Source: Isochrysis galbana (taxonomy: Eukaryota > Haptophyta > Isochrysidales > Isochrysidaceae). Taken from it: a stretch of 64,000 bases of DNA. Where the stretch lies: the NCBI GenBank assembly GCA_018136815.1, contig CM030932.1, positions 8,246,001-8,310,000 of the forward strand. The letters are read 5' to 3'. The notes under the pieces were generated by a model. The model was not told the origin of the DNA, made no database searches, and was given only the letters and a program-made list of their open reading frames with translations. How positions within the stretch are numbered: position 1 is the first letter of the stretch; each line of letters begins with the position of its first letter. Shown here piece by piece: positions 43,648 to 54,236 of the stretch. The position numbers were made by a program, and so were the translations under genes.

Positions 43648-45469
43648 ATGCACACAGGGCCAAAGACGAGGACCTACGCGACTCTCGAGCCCGAGTCCTG
43701 GGGCTCAAACTCGTCTTCTCGCTCAACTCCCACGAGCGCCGACTCGCCACGCCTCGAGGACAATGCAGGCACCCCCACACACTCCAAACGCAGCCGCTCG
43801 AGGGCGCCTGCGCTGCAGCCGCCTGCCCGATACGCAAATGCTCCGCTGCCTTGGTGGGCGGTGCTGCTGCTCCAGCTCGGCCAGGCTGGCGTGCTCTATT
43901 GCATTCTCGCGCCGCCACCGCCCGAACCGCCACCGCCGCCTGTGCCGCCAAACGCTGAATCGCTCTGGCGCGCGGGATGGGCCGCAACTGTGGGCACCTT
44001 TGGCCTGTGCACACCGGAGGAGAAGGGCGAGCTGCACTTTGATGTCAAGGCCAATGCCTTCGTCGGATGCGATGGCCGCGCCTGGTCCAAGCTTGCCTTC
44101 TGCTGTGCGCCCGAGCGTCCCGACGCACCCGAGCTCTCCTTGATGCCGGTATCTGCCTCTAGCAACCCAAATGCCCTGCGCGTCATGTGGACGCCACCTG
44201 CAGCACGAGGCTCGCCCGTCATCTCATACTCCCTACATTTGGTCAGCGACAAGACAAGCAGCGACATGCCGGTTTCGGACGGCGAGCTCTCTCAACTCGG
44301 TCGAGTCGTGTGCGAGGGCATGCAGCTCTCTTGCATCGTCAATGAGCTCAACACTTCCGTGTCCCACACGCTATGGCTGGTTGCACATGCCCCAGGCGGC
44401 TCGTCGCAAGCATCTCCACCAGTCACACTGCACCCTGCTCCGCGGCCCGTCTCACTCATTGCCACAGACAATGGAGACTGCTCCTTTGGCCCAGATGATA
44501 CACTTGAGCTCCAGTTCAACCTTCCCACTAATCGCGCCTTTGCGGACGCCGAGCAGCGCCGGTTGGAGGTAGCGGATGTCATCCTCGAGCCTGACACGGT
44601 AGCCACGCTATTGGGGTTTTCTGCTGGTGTGGGGCCGATGCGTGGCAGATGGAACAGCCTCGGGACCAAGCTCACGCTCTGGCTAGATCCCATGTTGGCC
44701 AAAGCGGCGCCGAGCGGCGATATTTATCTTGCTGAAATGCGAGTGCGGCTCAAGCCGGAAGGGCGCGTCATGGTCATGCCCCCTGGCGTGTCACTTGCTG
44801 CTGACACATGGTCACCACCTTTGGTTGTTCCTGGTTGCTTCGTGGACGGCTTTGAGGTCGGTATGTTGAGATGGTTTGCGGAAGCATCCGACCCCGAATC
44901 GTACAACATCTCAGTGGATGCCATCACTCAGCACTCAGGGCGACGGGCTCTGCGCATCGAGGGCGGGAATGGCGGGCAATTCGACGGCCTCACCGCCCGT
45001 CTCCCTCTATCCTCACCGCGTGGTGTGTCTTGCTGGGTCCGTACATCAGTCGCCGCTANNNNNNNNNNNNNNNNNNNNNNNNNNNNNNNNNNNNNNNNNN
45101 NNNNNNNNNNNNNNNNNNNNNNNNNNNNNNNNNNNNNNNNNNNNNNNNNNNNNNNNNNACGTAGGCTACCTTGCTCTTGGAGGGCCGTCGCTACACGAGT
45201 CGGTAGTCTTCTTCCACCTGCGACCTACAGGTCAAGCTGGGTTGCTCTCTGCAAATGGCTACTTTCAAGGTGGCAACTACTCGATAGGCCGATGGCTGCA
45301 CATCGAGTTATCCCTCGATTGGGAGCGTCGTACGGCAGACCTAAGATTGGATGGTAATCTCGTCGCGTCTCACGTTGGGTTTGTCTCGGGCGCTCACGAT
45401 GCGCGCATGATCCATATATTCAATTCGGATACGGGCGTCGTCTGGTGGGACGACTTTGTCGTCAAATGA
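43648..45469 (+). CDS. FN3-containing membrane protein, broken by gap
   Basis: The first part (43648-45058) starts MHTGPKTRTYATLEPES. A hydrophobic helix at about residues 68-88 (WWAVLLLQLGQAGVLYCI) with little before it suggests a type II membrane protein. A Pro-rich stem follows (PPPPEPPPPPVPP), then a fibronectin type III-like domain (PNALRVMWTPPAARGSPVISY). After the 100-N gap the frame differs, which shows that the gap size is nominal. The second part (45159-45469) reads YSIGRWLHIELSLDWERRTADLRLDG, a beta-sandwich of laminin-G/concanavalin type, and ends VVWWDDFVVK. It is probably a surface or lumenal protein with carbohydrate- or protein-binding domains. Treating both halves as one gene is an inference from strand and context. 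Confidence 0.7.
45059..45158. other. Assembly gap of 100 N
   Basis: Exactly 100 undetermined bases, the conventional size for a gap of unknown length. It lies within the FN3 protein gene. Confidence 0.99.
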
Positions 45470-46577
45470 GAGATGGCTCGATGAGGATGACAGCGGGCGC
45501 TTCACGGTGCTAAGCTGAACTTCAGGAAAGAGTAGGAGTATCCATATCGCCATGTCTAAACTGGCATGAATTTTCGTATTCCTCTATTGACTGAAGTCCT
45601 AGCTTCTTACCGGGCGACGGTGGAGAGCCCATGTACTCTCAAGTGTTGATCGAGGAGAGTGTGAAAGGCTACCTGATGTGCCTCTGCCGCGGGTGGTCTG
45701 AAATCATCGTGCTCGCCTAATAAGCTTTGTTGCAGCAGCTTTCCTGCCGCATCAAGGCACCGGGATGTGTGCGTGACAGCGTTCCATGACGCGAAGTTGT
45801 GCACAGTTGTCCATTAATGCCTTCATGAACATGAGGTGCGCATCAGAGTCGCACAAACCATACCTGATACCTGACCTTTGCGTGCTCTCTACACTGACGG
45901 GTTTGTTTTACCAATTGAAAGTACCTTAGTGCGCTTGACTGAAAATGTGTCATCATGCCACCCATTCGTCGACGATCGCCATAGTGCTTTGCTTGGTTGG
46001 AGTCGGACGGCGGACGGGGCCTCAAGAGGTGAGCAAAGGAGGTGTGATCAAAATTTGAAAAAATAATCTTGAAGGTGCCTGCTACGCTACTAGATGTAAT
46101 CCTCACCCTAGGACCTACGCTGGACATCGCCCTTGCCCCACTCCCGCTCCCCTTCCTGCTCCCCCCTCGTTCCTTTGTCTTCGGTTTCGGGGGGTCGGTC
46201 GGCCCATGTGCACTACTTTGGGCCTAAGGCGGCTTGCCTTCATTTGGTCTCCTTTCCCTCAGGGTTTCTTTCCCTCCCGTGTCCCGTGGGGACTCTCACC
46301 CTACCATGAGTAGGCCCTGGCCAAAATGTCCGGACAGTCAACAAGACATTTGGGGCTGTTTTGTCAAAAGGACATGTCCCGAAATGTCCCGGGACATTTG
46401 GGTGCCCCCTGGGGGGTGGCGCGCGCGAAAATGCGCGCGGGAACTGTTTTACCAGTAGAACGTCAATATCAGTACACAGGGCGGTCGGCGCTTTCAATCC
46501 ATCCTTTTCCTTTGCACATGCTAACGTGGACCAAGGTTTTGTGATGAAGCTCGCAGCCTTGCCTCTCTTCTCTCACA
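45470..46577. other. Intergenic with CAAATGTCC word cluster
   Basis: 46318-46445 carries ATGTCC/GGACAT words six times, in both orientations (GGACATGTCCC, AATGTCCCGGGACATTTGGG), followed by GGCGCGCGC. This is the layout seen at 21826-21965 with a slightly different word. The rest shows no gene. Confidence 0.5.
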
Positions 46578-46595
46578 TTTCCTGTATCGTCGATC
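46578..46595 (+). repeat. Left target-site duplication of LINE
   Basis: TTTCCTGTATCGTCGATC here is repeated exactly at 49891-49908; the first T residues may belong to the element's T-tail. It fixes the insertion at 46596-49890. Confidence 0.93.
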
Positions 46596-46618
46596 AACTA
46601 ACTTTATAGTCAGTTGCC

Positions 46619-47644
46619 ATGGAGCGCGCCGCCGCTCCCTCCCTCTCCTTCGGGCCCCCCGCCGAGGGCGGCCCCCCAGAACCCATGGAGCAGTCGCTGT
46701 CGAAGCGACCGCGCCCGCCATCAGAGGCCGAGCAGGTGCGTGCGACGCGCGTCGCACCACGCGGCCCGTGGCTCCGGCCACACCATGTACAGCAGCCATG
46801 CTGGCCCCCCCCATGGAGGGCAGCTGTCTGCAGACCCCAACAGAGAACGAGCAGACCGGCAGGGCCACTCCTCCAATGGGCATGCCTTATGGCAGAGGCC
46901 CCTCTCGCCCTGGTGACGGCCGCGCTGTCACAGCGCGGCCCGAGACCAGGCGGCCCTTATGGGCACAATCTCATGACAAGACACCCCCCACACACGCACT
47001 GCACCCAACTCTGTGGCACCAGAGCAGGACAACTGGCACCAGCGGCCACCACCCCAACACTCGCCCCTACACCGCACTTGTACCAACACCTCCTCCCCAA
47101 GCCACACCTGACCCCCGCTCCACCCACCCCCCACGCACAGGAGCCAGACCAAGACTTCGATGAACAAGTGACAGACACTGACGCCACCTTTGACCTCTCC
47201 TTCCATCCAGAAGGCGACTTCGTGCTCCACGACACGGCGGTCTACGCCGCCATCGTGGAGCTTCTTCTTGAGCTTGAGGGCGTAGACCCCGAGCCAGATT
47301 TCTGGGCGCGCTCAAACAGGGGCCCCTGGCACATTGCGGTCAACGAGGATTGCTCGCAACAATTCCAAGCAAAATACGGAGAGCGCACCAACATCCGCGT
47401 CCACGGCACGGACATCGCCGTAAAAATCAAAATCGAATCGATCGAGAACAAAATCACCAACAAAGGCACCTCGACTCGCAAGGCGCTCTACGACGCGCTC
47501 CAAGATGTAGCAGCCCACCTGGTCATCGAGGCGGAAGGCCTAGCGCAAGCGTCCCAAATCACCTTGAGCAGCATGGTAAAAGCAATCGAGAGCAACGGAC
47601 CTCGTGATACTAGGCGTGCCACTAGGAGCCCCAGAGGCGCTTAA
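46619..47644 (+). CDS. LINE ORF1 protein, 341 residues
   Basis: An open frame starting Met-Glu-Arg-Ala-Ala-Ala. The first 180 residues are Pro/Thr/His-rich with a basic PKRPRPPSEAEQ-like motif (SKRPRPPSEAEQ). Residues about 180-330 form a compact domain: FWARSNRGPWHIAVNEDC, QFQAKYGERTNI, RKALYDALQDVAAHLVI. That domain aligns with the ORF1 remnant at 56500-56700 (GPMIFYVDDDAHDQFKAAYG, SSLKEVATYIV), so it is the conserved part of the protein. Its expected role is RNA binding and particle formation, as for other LINE ORF1 products. No zinc knuckle is seen. The last 15 codons run past the deletion point into the ORF2 region in another frame. Confidence 0.7.
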   Translation: MERAAAPSLSFGPPAEGGPPEPMEQSLSKRPRPPSEAEQVRATRVAPRGPWLRPHHVQQPCWPPPWRAAVCRPQQRTSRPAGPLLQWACLMAEAPLALVTAALSQRGPRPGGPYGHNLMTRHPPHTHCTQLCGTRAGQLAPAATTPTLAPTPHLYQHLLPKPHLTPAPPTPHAQEPDQDFDEQVTDTDATFDLSFHPEGDFVLHDTAVYAAIVELLLELEGVDPEPDFWARSNRGPWHIAVNEDCSQQFQAKYGERTNIRVHGTDIAVKIKIESIENKITNKGTSTRKALYDALQDVAAHLVIEAEGLAQASQITLSSMVKAIESNGPRDTRRATRSPRGA

Positions 47645-49545
47645 GCCCTTTTGGAAAAAGCTAGCGGACAAGGTAGACAATAAAGCAGCCCAATTAGCGC
47701 CGTTCACACGCCATATGTCGATCTTCGGCAGGACTAACATAGTGAACTTTATAATTTACGGCACGCCTAGGTACTGGATGCAAACCTTAGCACCTCCCAA
47801 ATGGTTCAACGCAAGAATCCAAAAAGCGGCGGACAAGATTCTTTGGGAAAGCCCCTACACAGGGAGGAAATACCAATGGGTGAAATACCCACACTACCCA
47901 CTTAACAACACGCAAAACGCGACGCGCACGTTGGGAATAGGCCTACTAAACTGGACAAATCACGTAAAAGCTCTACAAGCTAAGTGGATACTAAACTACC
48001 TCAACGCAAGAAAAGCATCATGGAAACACGCGCTAGACGCGTGGTTCTGCCGCACTGGGCTGGGTCGTGGCGCGGTCTTCTCCACAATCCCCCCCGCCTC
48101 TCTTACGCGCAGCCTCAGAGGTAACCCGGCGCTTCCAATATTTTGGAAGGACGCGCTAAACACCTTTAGATCACTCGATATCCAGCGCTCTCGCCTATCG
48201 ATAGAGGGTGCGCTCTCGCAACCGATATGGTGCAACCCGCACGAACAACCGCCACGTATGCGCGCCGCTTGGGCAAGCCTATGGCAATCCCTCCACACAC
48301 ACGTCGTGCATAACGTGTTCAAGGATAACAACCTAGACACACCCTACACGAAAGAGGAATGCGCCCGATATCTAGACCACCTCCCGGGATATTCGAACAC
48401 GCGGGCAGCATAATAACCAAGGGAAGCTTCTTAGACTCGTGGGCGTCGATAGTACAACAAGCCTCGAGTCTCCTTGGAAAAGCGCAACTAGACCCGGCGC
48501 CCGGGTCTGACCCGGAGGAGACTAGCGAGAACGGAACACGCGACAATAAGGCGGGCATTGAGGCCCCGCCGGAAATCAGAGTGTCCGATAACGAAACATA
48601 CATAACTAAGATGAACAACATATGGATTCACACCAACACGAATTACCTCGGAGAGCCGGCCGACCGGACGGGGGTCGCGACCCCAGAAGAAGCCCGACTA
48701 TACCACCCCCCGCTAGATGGGAGGGAGGGTTGAAAGGCCCCAAATACGCGGAATACCCGCTAGCGGACGAGTATACAATGGACGGCAAAAAACACCTGGA
48801 CCTCACCACGGTCACGGACATAACACAGGTGCTAGAGAAAAACATGCCAGATAACAAGCCCCAGCCGGCAAGCGAGGCATGGGCCCGAAGAATCAACCTA
48901 ACCCACGAGGAGTGGAAGCACGTGGCCAGCTTATACACCCTACCCCTACTAAAACACACGGACAAACACCCACACTTCAAACACATCACCCACAGGAGGA
49001 TTGGTACGCGGAATCGCTTCGGCACGGCGACCACGAATACCTGCAGACTGTGCGGAAAATACCACGAGAGCTCAACCCACTTAGCCAGGTGCTCAGCCAC
49101 GAAGCCAATCTTCGAGACCATAGAAGCGATAGCGGGTTTCACGCCGGAACGCAAAAGGACAGCGACACAGACAATAAAGGACAGACTCTTCGCATACCCG
49201 AGTACACCGACGCCCGATAGCCTCAAAACCCTATACATAGTAGCATGGAGATACATAATAGGCGACTTCTACAAAGTCGAATACGACAATCACCCCTTCC
49301 ATTATATACCCGTCATCGAACGCACCTTGACCAGATTCACGTTCCTCGTACGGGGCCTCGAAGCCTCTAACAAAACCTCGCCGGCACGTACGCACCAAGC
49401 CTCCAGAGGCAGAAAACCAAAGATCAAAGACGCAAGAGATCTTAGCGCCCCAATATTTAAGATGAATGACAAAGGTGTCCTCGCGATGAACGTGAATCTG
49501 TCCCTGGTGGCACACGCACTCGACATAGCGGGAAAGGTGGCCTGA
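47600..49545 (+). pseudogene. LINE ORF2, C-terminal part, frameshifted
   Basis: The frame begins at ILGVPLGAPEALKPFWKKLA, the segment that follows the reverse-transcriptase thumb in LINE proteins (SIFGRTNIVNF, PRYWMQTL, GLLNWTNHVKALQAKWIL). It breaks near 48390, continues in a second frame to about 48730, and in a third to the stop at 49545. The third frame ends with the zinc-binding zf-RVT motif, HFKHITHRRIGT then CRLCGKYHESSTHLARC, and a basic tail. It is homologous throughout to the intact frame at 58251-60290. Confidence 0.82.
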
Positions 49546-49908
49546 AAACCTGACGAACACCACACCTCACACCCCCCCCCCAAAAAAAAAACCCAACAGC
49601 GCCGACCCGGTACATACATAACCCCGAGTCCGACTCTTAAGGTAGCCCCAACCTTAAATATCCCAATAGAAGCCGATCGCTCGATGGCGCGAGGGAAGGC
49701 CGAAGAGTCGACCGTCGGGGATCGGTGCACGCCGCCTGCCACTGGAAACCCCAAGTACTGGGCCCCTAAGTAGAGCACAAGGGGACGAGCCGCAAGGCGA
49801 GTGCGAGGGAGTGATAAGGGATGCGGGCGCGGCTGTCAGATGGAGGAAGTCAGGGTCGCGCGCGCGGTGAGATCATTAAGAATTTTTTTTTTTCCTGTAT
49901 CGTCGATC

Positions 49909-50588
49909 GTCTGATCGAAGAGCTACCTGTATATCTTGTGGCATGCCAAGAATCACGCATACGCATAGGAAACCAAGCGGACTGTGGTGGAGAGGCTGAG
50001 GGTGGCTGTGCATGTGGTGAAGAGGGATGAACAGAGAAAGAATGTTGAACAAACGGGGGGCACGAGTGCACTCTAGGAGTGGCAGGCGGGGTATGGACAC
50101 CGGGAGGGGCGGCCAAGGGCGCAGGCACGGCTGCGGACTCGGTGCCGGGGGCGACGGACTCAAGGGGGCAGGCGGAGGGGGCAGAGGGGGCGGCCATGGT
50201 GGCGACTCAGAGCGGGAAAAAACACGGGGGGGCAACACGGGCAGAAGGAAACAAGGAAGGGGTGACACACAAAGAAAGAACGGGGCGGGTGCGTGAACAA
50301 ACGGATTGGAGAAAGGGAGACACGCACACGAGAACACATGAGAGAAAGAAGAGAACGGCGAATCCCGAAGATCCCGACGGGAAGGAAGGGAAAGAGGGGG
50401 AGCCGATAGAAAACAAAACACCCAAAAAAGGGGGGAACTTGAGAGGGAGTGCCTCTCTAGGGACGAAACCCTAGGTCGGCTCTCCCCCTACCCGCAACAC
50501 TCCCCCCAATGCGACGACCGATGCTCGAGGTGGCGCATTGCAAAAGGCGAAGAAAGGGGGAGAGACGAACAAACGAACAAAGGGCTCA
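49909..50588. other. Purine-rich region left of copia insertion
   Basis: The plus strand is A/G-rich (for example 50200-50460), and frames on both strands are low-complexity. Bases 50585-50590 read CTCAGT, the same six bases that end both LTR copies. No host gene is evident. Confidence 0.4.
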
Positions 50589-51117
50589 GTATCACAGGAC
50601 GCCGTCCTTTACTTTCTACTCACGGCCAAGTCTTACTAATAATCCGCAAGATTCCCTCCATCAAGTCGAACCTTCCGGACTTTGACCTCGATGATCGTCT
50701 CCACTCCCTTGCACACGATGTGCTACGTCTGAGTCAATCTCGAACGTCTGGAACATTCTCAATCTATGTCTACATTCATCATGGACTTGATCTCAGTTCA
50801 CCTCATGCTTCCGGACTCCTCTGATGCTCAATCTCAATGTATTCTCAGATACCCCAAGGCACCCCTAGGACACCCCCTTGGTGAACTACACCCTCAGCCA
50901 ATCAAGGTGCCCTAGTGCCTTTCTGACCCATTCGCCAAAGTTACTATCATTCCTCTCTTCACTTCGATTCTGTTCTTTCTCATCTCTACCTGTCACACAC
51001 TATTACCTGTTCTCTTACGATAGCTTAATGTGTGTGATACAGGCTGAAGTGTTTTGTTGGAATCTCATGTGGCACAGTGGAGATTTGCTTGGTTTTTGTC
51101 CCAAGGTGGCCCTCAGT
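50589..51117 (+). repeat. Copia left LTR, 529 bp
   Basis: It is identical, base for base as read, to 51869-52397. It starts GTATCACAGGACGCC and ends GGTGGCCCTCAGT. The exact ends are uncertain by a few bases because CTCAGT also precedes the left copy. The flanks GCTCA (left) and GCTCG (right) would be a 5-bp duplication with one mismatch. Confidence 0.9.
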
Positions 51118-51128
51118 AGTTCGATGCT

Positions 51129-51830
51129 ATGGCCTCCAAACGTGACACGTACATGGCCATCGTTGGCGGCCTTCTTTGGCTCGCTAATATGTCTCGCCCC
51201 GACCTTGCCTACGCCGCCTCACAGCTCTCGCGGTTCATGACTAATCCCGGGCCCCTCCACTTTGCTGCCGCCGTCCGAGTCCTTTGCTATCTCCGTGACT
51301 CCCCTCGCCGAGATCTTGTTTTCACCCCCGACCATGCACTACCTCTTCTAGCTCACGTTGACTCCAATTGGGAGGCCCAGTTCTCTTGCACTGGTGCTTT
51401 ACTCTTCTACTTCGGTTGCCCCATTCACTGGTTCTCCAAAACTCAACGCTCCGTCTCGCTCTCCAGCGCCGAGGCTGAATACTTTGGCGCCATGCTTGCC
51501 GCTCGAGAAGTCCTTTTTGTCCGTGACCTTCTTGTCGATCTCAATCTGCGTCCATCCGGGCCCACTCTGTTGTGCTCCGACTCCAAATCCGCGGTTAACA
51601 TGTCTCTCGATCCCGTTGCATTCAAGAAGACCAAACACATTATGCGTGCCGCTGCATTCCTACGTGACCTCGTTGCCAAAGAAGCTATTGCGATGCGCCA
51701 TGTCCCCGGCGATGCCATGCTCGCAAATTTCCTGACCAAAGCCATGGGCCCTGCCCCATTTTGCCGTCTCCTTGCTCTCCTAGAGAATTGCGCTTCCATT
51801 CTTATGAAACACGTGTCCCTACCAATCTAA
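51129..51830 (+). pseudogene. Copia Pol fragment: RNase H domain
   Basis: A frame of 233 codons starting MASKRDTYMAIVGGLLWLAN, a typical segment between the reverse transcriptase and RNase H of Ty1/copia Pol (MSRPDLAYAASQLSRFM). The RNase H active-site acids are visible in HVDSNWEAQ, SSAEAEYFG and LCSDSKSAV, with KHIMRAAAFLRDLV and MRHVPGDAMLANFLTKAMG behind. Gag, protease, integrase and most of the polymerase are absent: the left LTR ends only 11 bases before this frame. A poly-G polypurine-like tract (51863-51869) precedes the right LTR. The element depends on others for movement. Confidence 0.9.
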
Positions 51831-51868
51831 GGTCTAAGCCTCGGCTCCCGCACTCGCCTTACGGGGGG

Positions 51869-52397
51869 GTATCACAGGACGCCGTCCTTTACTTTCTACT
51901 CACGGCCAAGTCTTACTAATAATCCGCAAGATTCCCTCCATCAAGTCGAACCTTCCGGACTTTGACCTCGATGATCGTCTCCACTCCCTTGCACACGATG
52001 TGCTACGTCTGAGTCAATCTCGAACGTCTGGAACATTCTCAATCTATGTCTACATTCATCATGGACTTGATCTCAGTTCACCTCATGCTTCCGGACTCCT
52101 CTGATGCTCAATCTCAATGTATTCTCAGATACCCCAAGGCACCCCTAGGACACCCCCTTGGTGAACTACACCCTCAGCCAATCAAGGTGCCCTAGTGCCT
52201 TTCTGACCCATTCGCCAAAGTTACTATCATTCCTCTCTTCACTTCGATTCTGTTCTTTCTCATCTCTACCTGTCACACACTATTACCTGTTCTCTTACGA
52301 TAGCTTAATGTGTGTGATACAGGCTGAAGTGTTTTGTTGGAATCTCATGTGGCACAGTGGAGATTTGCTTGGTTTTTGTCCCAAGGTGGCCCTCAGT
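51869..52397 (+). repeat. Copia right LTR, 529 bp
   Basis: An identical copy of 50589-51117. Full identity means a recent insertion, duplication or gene conversion. It is followed by the decayed LINE on the minus strand. Confidence 0.9.
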
Positions 52398-52501
52398 GCT
52401 CGGTTCTATCCCCATCGCTCACCTGTCTGTCGCGATCCCTCACAATGCTGGTAATCCTTTTTGCAATCCCTCTGGTCCACTACTGGGTACCAGTACAACA
52501 C

Positions 52502-53551
52502 TCAGCTACAAAGAGGCCCGACGGTGGATTGAGATGCGGCATCGATGGAGGCGGTTCCAACTTGGGCATGCTCAAAAAATGAGGGGTCATCGGGGCCGAG
52601 GTCGAAACCGAGAGATGCAAACGCGGCATTAGCGCGCGCTTTGGAAGCGCGGTCATGCTCATACCATAAACGAAGGAGACGCTCGAACACACGCTCCGGG
52701 ACGGGCTGGCCAAGAGCGTTCAGAGTCACCGCTTGGATGGGCGGCGATGCGGCAAACACGACGCACAAAGATGAGTCACGCGCGCCGGGGCACACCTTCT
52801 CGGAGCATTGGCTGCACCGAAGTGTGCAATCACGAGCGGAGCAGGATTGCTTGCCGCATACAAAACATCCCGAGCGGGCAGCATGGGCGACATGGTCGAT
52901 GCGAATGGGAAGGGAGTCATCGGGCGGGGGCGGGGGCGGGATTTCGCCGGGCGGGCCATGATGGGCGGCGTACGCCGTGGGCGGGTCTCGTTGTAGCGGC
53001 CGGAGCCAAATGGCAATGCACGCGATGAGCTCGCTCACAGGCTTGGTCGGTGTAGTCCCGTGCCGTCACTTGGGTTTCAGCTGACCCCAGTGTGGGCCTC
53101 ATTGGTTTGTATTGTTGAGTCCTGCAGCTGATGCTGCAGGTGCACGGCTCAGCTTCTGATGTGTTGGTGGTCTTGCCGACCGGCCGGGTCTGCGCCTCGT
53201 GCTTGCGCACGGGGTCAGTGCCGCGGCGTTGTAGGGGCCCAGCCCGGAGGCTTTCCCTATGGGAGGATGGACCCTGAGGCTCTCCTTGTTCTTGCTTCCT
53301 GGTGGGGTGGCTGTGCTGGTGGATGTGGTGTGTTGTGTGGAGGTTGAGGTTGATTCTGTGTTGTGCGTGGCTCTGTGCGTGTGGCGAGGTGCGGCTCGCG
53401 GCCACCTGGGTGGGCGAGAGCTCTGGGAGAGGACGGTGCGGTTGCATGACGTCGGCCATCACTTGGCACTTGGTCAGCCGGCGCGGTGGGGTGGGCGAAG
53501 AGAGAGGAGGGGAGCGTGGCGCGCTCCATAACCCTATCGTTATAACGATAG
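52502..53551 (-). mobile_element. LINE 5' part with Cys-rich frame
   Basis: On the minus strand the inverted repeat CTATCGTTATAACGATAG (53551-53534) precedes an ATG at 53529 starting Met-Glu-Arg-Ala-Thr-Leu. The first frame closes at 53257; a second continues to 52917 with the STHRESLRAGPL-like segment of other copies. A third frame (53038-52502) contains CFVCGKQSCSARDC and CSQCSEKVCPGA, a cluster of eight Cys that could bind zinc. These are pieces of one decayed first ORF. The copia element lies 105 bases further on. Confidence 0.65.
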
Positions 53552-53710
53552 TTGGCGGGCCGCACCCCCGAAACCGACGAAAAAAGAATGAGGGGGGGAA
53601 GGCGAGGAGGCGGAGGGAGGGGAGAAAAGGGCGTTGTCGGACAGGAAGTCGTGTCTACCGGTCCGATGATAGGTGTTAGCCCTGAATCTTCAGATCTCAT
53701 ATCTTTTTCT
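53552..53710 (+). mobile_element. LINE 3' end, TGAATCTTCAG type
   Basis: CCGAAACCGACGAAAAAAG, a GGAAGGCGAGGAGGCGGAGG block and GATAGGTGTTAGCCCTGAATC followed by a T-rich tail match 60450-60596 in order. It points opposite to, and directly abuts, the minus-strand LINE 5' end at 53551. Confidence 0.7.
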
Positions 53711-54236
53711 TTTTTACATGGCGACCAATGATAAGATTAGTAAATCTGATGAAAGATGGTACGTCACCGATTGATTAGACAAGCTCATTCCCACGGGGCC
53801 ACACACAACGGCCGGCCGGGAGGCCGACTTTGTACTACAAGGACGGATGCACTACTCGACACTCCATACTCAAAGGACTGCGATGGGCTCCCACTACTGA
53901 TTTGGTTGCGCGAGGGCGAGAGACGGAGAGGACGTCGGGTGGATAGCGAAGAAACACCAACGTGTATGACGTCAAAGCCCTTTCGCAGGGCTGACGAACG
54001 GTGCAGACGGCGCACAAGGCAAAGCAAATGAGGGAGATTACTCCAACTGTAACACTTGCGCTTCGCCATCATATGCATCTCACTTGAAGATGACGTGGTA
54101 TGGCCATGACACCGACCACCGACCGGCTGCGTAACACATGCTAGTTCCCTATTGCGCCGCTGATCCTGCCAGTGGTCATGGCGGCACGCCGCCACGTGGT
54201 GGCTGCAACATTCCCGCAAAACTCCCCAACCTGCTT
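53711..54236. other. Intergenic; nothing recognised
   Basis: No coding pattern, RNA gene or known repeat is seen. The final part is the 3' flank of the sulfurtransferase gene. Confidence 0.4.

Larger units (their letters stand above)
46596..49890 (+). mobile_element. LINE, TSD-flanked, internally deleted
   Basis: A 3.3-kb insertion between copies of TTTCCTGTATCGTCGATC. Its first 20 bases are the hairpin AACTAACTTTATAGTCAGTT, three bases before the first ATG (46619), so the leader is only 23 nt. It carries ORF1 (46619-47644), then directly the post-polymerase part of ORF2 (about 47600-49545), a 3' UTR of about 340 bases, GAGATCATTAAGAA and a T run. No endonuclease or reverse-transcriptase palm motif is present. 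The duplication shows that the copy moved through a LINE-type target-primed process, with help from another element if it was already deleted. Confidence 0.92.

Noticed and set aside
42837..43958. 373-codon plus-strand ORF across the CA repeat
   Set aside because: It starts in a microsatellite, is Ser/Pro/Leu low-complexity, and overlaps the better supported FN3 gene in another frame.
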